Shown: in pieces, positions 59,944 through 64,000 of the stretch
Layout: every line of letters begins with the position of its first letter
Numbering within the stretch: position 1 is the first letter of the stretch
From: Streptococcus parasanguinis CC87K
GTDB taxonomy: Bacteria > Bacillota > Bacilli > Lactobacillales > Streptococcaceae
Direction of reading: 5' to 3'
NCBI RefSeq assembly: GCF_000507765.1
Contig: NZ_KI669401.1
Location: 372,001-436,000, forward strand
DNA: 64,000 nt
The notes under the pieces: model-generated
Told to the model about the DNA's origin: nothing
Databases searched by the model: none
The model's input: the letters and a program-made list of their open reading frames with translations, nothing else
Made by a program: the position numbers and the translations under genes

Positions 59944-60210
59944 GAACGTCTAAGAAGCTGTGCTTCAAGACGTTCTACGGGAAGCCCGATAGGGCCTTCC
60001 CTAAACTATTCACTAGATTATGAGAATAAAAAGTATCGTTTTATTCTCATAATCGTCGGAACACTAATTGCTACTAAAAGTGAAAATTTTGTAGCTCTAC
60101 GGGAAGTCCTACTGGACCTTCCCTAACGCGTTCACTAACCTGTAAAGTTGTTGTTTAAATCAATGATTGATTTAATTCGTATATGATTAAAATCGTAAAA
60201 AGGAGTCGTC
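59944..60210 (+). repeat. pyrF-pyrE spacer with two 41-base hairpin repeats
   Basis: Unit A (59975-60015) and unit B (60097-60137) both read CTACGGGAAG.CC....CCTTCCCTAA.....TTCACTA, and each folds as GGGAAG../CCTTCCC. Between them is a 16-bp perfect stem with a 7-base loop (60016-60031 / 60039-60054). An AGAACGTCT/AGACGTTCT stem (59943-59951 / 59968-59976) precedes unit A, and AAATCAA/TTGATTT (60158-60174) lies near pyrE. No gene is seen; function of the repeats is unknown. Confidence 0.65.
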
Positions 60211-60843
60211 ATGTCATTAGCTAAAGATATTGCTAGCCATCTTTTGAAAATCGAAGCGGTTTATTTGAAACCAGAAGAACCGTTCACTTGGGCATCTGGG
60301 ATCAAGTCCCCAATTTATACCGATAACCGTGTAACCCTCGCTTATCCAGAAACTCGTACCTTGATCGAAAATGGATTTGTAGATAAAATCAAGGAAGCTT
60401 TCCCTGAAGTGGAAGTGATTGCAGGTACAGCAACTGCTGGGATTCCTCACGGAGCCATTATTGCGGACAAGATGAATTTGCCATTTGCCTACATCCGTAG
60501 CAAACCAAAAGACCACGGTGCTGGAAATCAAATTGAAGGCCGTGTACCACAAGGTCAAAAGATGGTCGTAGTGGAAGATTTGATTTCTACTGGTGGATCT
60601 GTCTTGGATGCTGTCGCAGCTGCCAAGCGTGAAGGGGCGGACGTTCTTGGTGTGGTTGCCATCTTCACCTACCAATTGGAGAAAGCCGATAAGAAATTTG
60701 CGGAAGCTGGCGTTCAACTTGAAACCTTGTCTAACTACACAGAATTGATTCATTTAGCAGAAGAACAAGGTTACATCACTTCTGAAGGTTTAGAGTTGTT
60801 ACACCGTTTCAAGGAAAACCAAGAAACTTGGCAAGATAAATAA
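60211..60843 (+). CDS. pyrE: orotate phosphoribosyltransferase
   Basis: 210 residues. PRPP-binding motif [14 protein letters not shown]-terminal [16 protein letters not shown] and [10 protein letters not shown]. It makes OMP from orotate and PRPP. AAGGAG precedes the ATG. No PyrR site lies between pyrF and pyrE, so it is probably read through from pyrF or controlled by the spacer. Confidence 0.95.
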   Translation: MSLAKDIASHLLKIEAVYLKPEEPFTWASGIKSPIYTDNRVTLAYPETRTLIENGFVDKIKEAFPEVEVIAGTATAGIPHGAIIADKMNLPFAYIRSKPKDHGAGNQIEGRVPQGQKMVVVEDLISTGGSVLDAVAAAKREGADVLGVVAIFTYQLEKADKKFAEAGVQLETLSNYTELIHLAEEQGYITSEGLELLHRFKENQETWQDK

Positions 60844-60848
60844 TAGGA

Positions 60849-60876
60849 CGGAAGCGTTTCTAACGCTTCTTTTTTA
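60849..60876 (+). terminator. pyrE terminator
   Basis: Stem GGAAGCGTT/AACGCTTCT around TCT, followed by TTTTTT. Confidence 0.75.
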
Positions 60877-60985
60877 TACTCTATTCACTAGTTGGTGATT
60901 AACTTGAATCTCAAAGTAAAATCCGGTATGATAGTAGTAATTGTTTTTATGGATGAAGGAAAAACTATTTTTAAGGGAGAATAAG

Positions 60986-61585
60986 ATGACAAAAGAACAT
61001 TATTTGCAAATGAAGAAGGAATTTAAAATTAGATTTACAATTATTATCGTCCTAGGTATAATTGCTAGTGTATTTTATATTCAGATATTGCTTAGCCACT
61101 CTCGTGAAGTGCCCTTTTTTATAACCTGTCTTGGAACTCTCACCTTCATCAATCGGTCATTGATTGCACCTTTCTTTTATGAGAAAAAAGCAGCTGAGAA
61201 GGAACATCCAGAATGGAAGAATTTATCAACAAAAGGAGTAGAAATTCCTCAGGAAGAAATTCAAAAACGAAATGGGATATCGATCCTATCTTTCATCATT
61301 GTAATTGTTGGATTCTTCATGTTATACCGACCAGCTCCAAAAACGGATGTAGGAACTGAGGTAATAAAAACTAATAGCGAGATCCAGTCTGTACCAGAAA
61401 GTTTGACAGAAAAAGAATCTAGCACAGTCTCTAATTTAACCCCGAAAGATGTTCAAACTTTACAAGAATTGAAAGAAGAGATTGAATCCAATGCTCCATC
61501 AGATTCAAATTCACTAGATATAAACAAAGCAAAAGATTTTGCAGAAAAAGCGCAGCAACAGAATTGGTTGAAAAGGGGAGAATAA
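60986..61585 (+). CDS. membrane protein of unknown function
   Basis: ATG 60986 follows AGGGAG and gives 199 residues. Two N-terminal helices (about 15-33 and 43-60), a third at about 98-115, then an outer Ser/Thr/Glu-rich tail with EELKEEIESNAPSDSNSL. No family is recognised. The next small membrane protein follows 55 bases downstream. Confidence 0.6.
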   Translation: MTKEHYLQMKKEFKIRFTIIIVLGIIASVFYIQILLSHSREVPFFITCLGTLTFINRSLIAPFFYEKKAAEKEHPEWKNLSTKGVEIPQEEIQKRNGISILSFIIVIVGFFMLYRPAPKTDVGTEVIKTNSEIQSVPESLTEKESSTVSNLTPKDVQTLQELKEEIESNAPSDSNSLDINKAKDFAEKAQQQNWLKRGE

Positions 61586-61640
61586 AAATTTTTCAAGGGA
61601 TTTGAAACCAACTAGTTTATGTGAAAGGGTAAAAAAATCA

Positions 61641-62132
61641 ATGACAGTAACAATATTCTGGCTTAGCTTGGGCATTCTGAGCCTTGTTTTCTTGATCATG
61701 CTGCTCATCTTTTACACCTTGTATCGTCGTGAAATAAAAGTGAAAACAGAATCAACCGCAAAAGTTCTGGGAGAAGTAGTTGCTTTTGATTCCAAAAATC
61801 AACTGCTTATTTCCCTGCCTGTGGTGGAGTATCAAGTTGGGGGCGAAAGATACCAAAAGACCTTTACCTACGCTTATTTCAGAGAGACTTCTTCTAAGTC
61901 AAGACAAACCAATGTTTTCGATAGAACCTATGTTCTTGGAGCCGGCAAAAATCTGGATTTGCGGATGATATTCCCAATCGGGTCTCCTATGACAGTCTTT
62001 TATAATCCAGTCGACCCACAGATCGGTTTTGTCGAACGATATGCTGGCTTAGTCGGTTTCTATAAAATCGGAATGATTCTAACGGTTGGAATTTATCTTG
62101 TATTATTATGTATTTTAATTCTAGTATTTTAG
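61641..62132 (+). CDS. DUF3592-like membrane protein
   Basis: 163 residues from ATG 61641. Two membrane helices at the ends (about 5-25 and 140-160) enclose an outer beta-rich domain (STAKVLGEVVAFDSKN, PVVEYQVGGERYQKTF, and MTVFYNPVDPQIGFVE). This is the layout of DUF3592 proteins. AAAGGG lies 12 bases upstream. Confidence 0.6.
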   Translation: MTVTIFWLSLGILSLVFLIMLLIFYTLYRREIKVKTESTAKVLGEVVAFDSKNQLLISLPVVEYQVGGERYQKTFTYAYFRETSSKSRQTNVFDRTYVLGAGKNLDLRMIFPIGSPMTVFYNPVDPQIGFVERYAGLVGFYKIGMILTVGIYLVLLCILILVF

Positions 62133-62242
62133 GTCTGTTAGTTAAGGTTAAGAGTTAAAAATTGCTTCGATAAAATGAGTATGTTTATAAATTACATTTT
62201 AGAACAACTTTTCTTTTCACTTTACAGTTGATAGTCAGTCCA

Positions 62243-62274
62243 AAACAGCAGAAATGCTGTTTTTTTGATATAAT
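62243..62274 (+). terminator. terminator fused to an extended -10 promoter
   Basis: AAACAGCA/TGCTGTTT (62243-62250 / 62255-62262) is followed by Ts and then TG-A-TATAAT (62266-62274), only 6 bases before the next ATG. Termination of the upstream unit and a possibly leaderless start of the next are packed together. Confidence 0.5.
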
Positions 62275-62280
62275 GGAGCT

Positions 62281-63783
62281 ATGTTATCGAAAAGTAAACG
62301 TATTCTATTTGGGATGCTTCATGTTGTCATGTTGCTAGTGATGGTCCACTGGTTCTTGATCAGTGTGACCTATCTGAGAGAGATTTCATGGCTAGCCATT
62401 TTAGGTGCTGGGTTGCTATTTCTGCTAGCCTGGCTGAAACGCGATGGGCTAAAGAGTGCCTTTGCTTGGTTGACTCGGCATAAAAAAGGCTTCTTGCTTG
62501 GAGCGGTTGTCTTTCAGTTGATCGTCATGGTCTGTGCGGAGCTCTTTATCCGTCGGGATGCTGCGGTTGTTTTCAAAGGGGCTTTTGATCTTCTTAAGCA
62601 ATCCTCTATCACCAACTACCTTAGTCGCAATCCCAATAACATTCCGCTCTTTCTTTACGAGAAGTTTTTCTATGTCTTATTTGGCTCTAGCGGTCTGTGG
62701 GTCATGCAGGCTCTCAATATCCTCTATGTCAATCTGGGAGCAGTACTCTTATATAAGCTATCTCAGAAGCATTTCAATCAAAAAACGGCTGATCTAGTCT
62801 ATCTCTTCTATGTGAGCTTGATCTGTTACTCGCCGTATTTCTATTCCATGTATACGGACATTCCGCCACTTCCTTTGATCGCTCTTCAGTTATGGTGGGC
62901 CTTGGATCTCTTGAAGAAAGATCAAGCAGTCTCCTGGAAGAAGATTGTTGGCTTGGGAATCTTATCTGGCGTGACCATGTTGATCCGTCCAACGACGATT
63001 ATTGTCATGATTGCCTTTTGGGCTGTGCTCTTCTTCAGAGGAAATTGGAAGGCCTTTGGCAAGATTGCTACGGTGACGGTCATGACGACGGGCTTTGTCT
63101 TTGCAGGATTGAATACAGCGGTCAATCATCAAAGAGTTGTGCCGATCTTGAAACAAGAAGGGCTGGCTAAAGGACCTCTCTCGTTTATCAATCTGGGCTT
63201 GACGGATATGGGGCACAACCAAGAAGATATGAAAGAAGGCTTGCTAGCCTATATTGATGAGGATAAGCGCTCGGATTACAACAATGGTCTCTTTAAAAAA
63301 GAAAATGTGATCAAAGAAATCAAGCGCCGTCTCAAGGAGTATGGACCGTTCGGTTTGATCGGGCATATCTACTACAAGCAATCCTTGACGGTAGCAGAAG
63401 GGACTCTAGGGTGGCTTTACCGAGATGTAGAGTATGAGAAGACGCCTTTTATCAATCCTCTCTATGCACCCCTGACTAAAAATAATGGTCTGGCAAAATG
63501 GGTGCGGACCTATTTTCTCAGCATTGATCGCCCGCAGTACAGGTATTATGAATTTGTCAAGCAGCTGATCTGGATCGTCCTATCAGCTGGTTTGGTTGGA
63601 GCTTATCTCAAACGTCGAGATACAGATGACTTTAACTTCCTTTCCTTAGCGGTTTTTGGTGGCTTGCTCTTCTTAACCATTTTTGAAGGAGGGAAGACTC
63701 GCTACCTCATCCAATTCTTACCGCAAATTTTACTAGTCGCTTCGATCGGTCTAGCAGGATTTACCAAGAAAGAAAATACCTAA
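62281..63783 (+). CDS. integral membrane glycosyltransferase-like protein (TIGR03766-like)
   Basis: 500 residues with about 11 membrane helices. The outer loop after helix 2 has the GT-C type feature AAVVFKGAFDLL...PNNIPLFLYEKFFYVLFG and YTDIPPLPLIALQLWW. It resembles the TIGR03766 family of Gram-positive membrane proteins related to lipid-linked sugar transferases (PMT-like). The substrate is unknown, possibly a cell-wall glycan. The ATG is only 6 bases after the -10. Confidence 0.7.
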   Translation: MLSKSKRILFGMLHVVMLLVMVHWFLISVTYLREISWLAILGAGLLFLLAWLKRDGLKSAFAWLTRHKKGFLLGAVVFQLIVMVCAELFIRRDAAVVFKGAFDLLKQSSITNYLSRNPNNIPLFLYEKFFYVLFGSSGLWVMQALNILYVNLGAVLLYKLSQKHFNQKTADLVYLFYVSLICYSPYFYSMYTDIPPLPLIALQLWWALDLLKKDQAVSWKKIVGLGILSGVTMLIRPTTIIVMIAFWAVLFFRGNWKAFGKIATVTVMTTGFVFAGLNTAVNHQRVVPILKQEGLAKGPLSFINLGLTDMGHNQEDMKEGLLAYIDEDKRSDYNNGLFKKENVIKEIKRRLKEYGPFGLIGHIYYKQSLTVAEGTLGWLYRDVEYEKTPFINPLYAPLTKNNGLAKWVRTYFLSIDRPQYRYYEFVKQLIWIVLSAGLVGAYLKRRDTDDFNFLSLAVFGGLLFLTIFEGGKTRYLIQFLPQILLVASIGLAGFTKKENT

Positions 63784-63812
63784 AAGCTCTGGCTTGTTTG
63801 ACAGGCAGAAAT

Positions 63813-63845
63813 TGAGGTTGGATAAAAATGTCCAGCCTCTTTTTT
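63813..63845 (+). terminator. terminator before ung
   Basis: Stem GAGGTTGGA/TCCAGCCTC followed by TTTTTTA. Confidence 0.7.
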
Positions 63846-63913
63846 ATCCAGTGGATCTGCGCCAAATGTGGTATAATGGAAGGTAAGAATTTATTGGATA
63901 GCGGAGAGTTTCC

Positions 63914-64000
63914 ATGCAGCATTCACCCTGGCATGAAGCCATCAAATCCCATCTTCCAGAAGGGTATTTTCACCAGATCAATGACTTTATGAATGAAGTC
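63914..64000 (+). CDS. ung: uracil-DNA glycosylase, N-terminal fragment
   Basis: 29 codons from ATG 63914 to the window edge. The sequence begins [20 protein letters not shown] and matches the N-terminus of streptococcal Ung (HSxWHxxIKxxLPEGYFxxIxxFM). The catalytic part lies outside the window. Confidence 0.75.
   Translation, partial: MQHSPWHEAIKSHLPEGYFHQINDFMNEV

Overview
The window looks like the chromosome of a viridans-group Streptococcus (mitis/sanguinis-like). The grounds are the purine/pentose salvage run rpiA-deoB-punA-deoD, two PyrR-attenuated pyr units, a CpsY-type LysR regulator, an LXG type VII effector cluster, MobV-type mobile DNA and degenerate type II-A CRISPR repeats. This is inferred from protein families seen by eye; no database search was possible.

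Layout. 0-4.7 kb holds the end of a DUF4336-like gene, a RelB/RelE-type toxin-antitoxin pair, a stop-interrupted membrane protein, an acetyltransferase and a divergent MerR-ABC exporter operon. 4.7-8.7 kb holds a secreted nuclease, a class I Fic toxin-antitoxin pair and a GH13 maltodextrin hydrolase. 8.8-13.7 kb is AT-rich accessory DNA: a roughly 480 bp segment is present twice, and each copy supplies the promoter for the next module, first an Ltp-like phage-exclusion protein and then an unfamiliar three-gene operon ending in a CbxX/CfxQ-type AAA+ ATPase. 14-20.6 kb holds a lipoprotein, two CPBP proteases, an ankyrin protein, glpK, a folded intergenic repeat and an acetoin/diacetyl reductase.

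20.7-30.3 kb is a complete integrative and mobilizable element (IME) inserted at the 3' end of rpmE2. It has 22-bp direct repeats at its ends, a tyrosine integrase, a repressor facing a strong operator-covered promoter, a replisome-organizer protein, a MobV relaxase with a pMV158-like oriT, and an MmeI-like type IIL restriction-modification enzyme as cargo. Insertion has moved the rpmE2 terminator about 9.5 kb away from its gene.

30.6-37.2 kb holds a membrane protein with a start-proximal frameshift, a DHH phosphodiesterase and a type VII effector cassette: Esx-like protein, DUF3958, LXG toxin and three tandem immunity paralogs. The first immunity ORF starts inside the toxin gene, and a remnant of a fourth is left behind. 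37.3-45.2 kb holds flavodoxin, chorismate mutase, a ClC-F transporter, rplS, tRNA-Arg(CCT), and then an AT-rich patch of orphan immunity-like genes, a toxin remnant, a copy of the tRNA 3' end, paired insertion-sequence ends and two lone CRISPR repeats.

45.3-64 kb is mostly core: mnmE, rpiA, deoB, punA, deoD, a HEPN-like protein beside a sirtuin, a LysR regulator, pyrK-pyrDB, pyrF and pyrE, membrane proteins and the start of ung. The best candidates for something undescribed are the AAA+ operon with its duplicated flank, the overlapping LXG toxin and immunity genes, and the CRISPR relics near tRNA-Arg.
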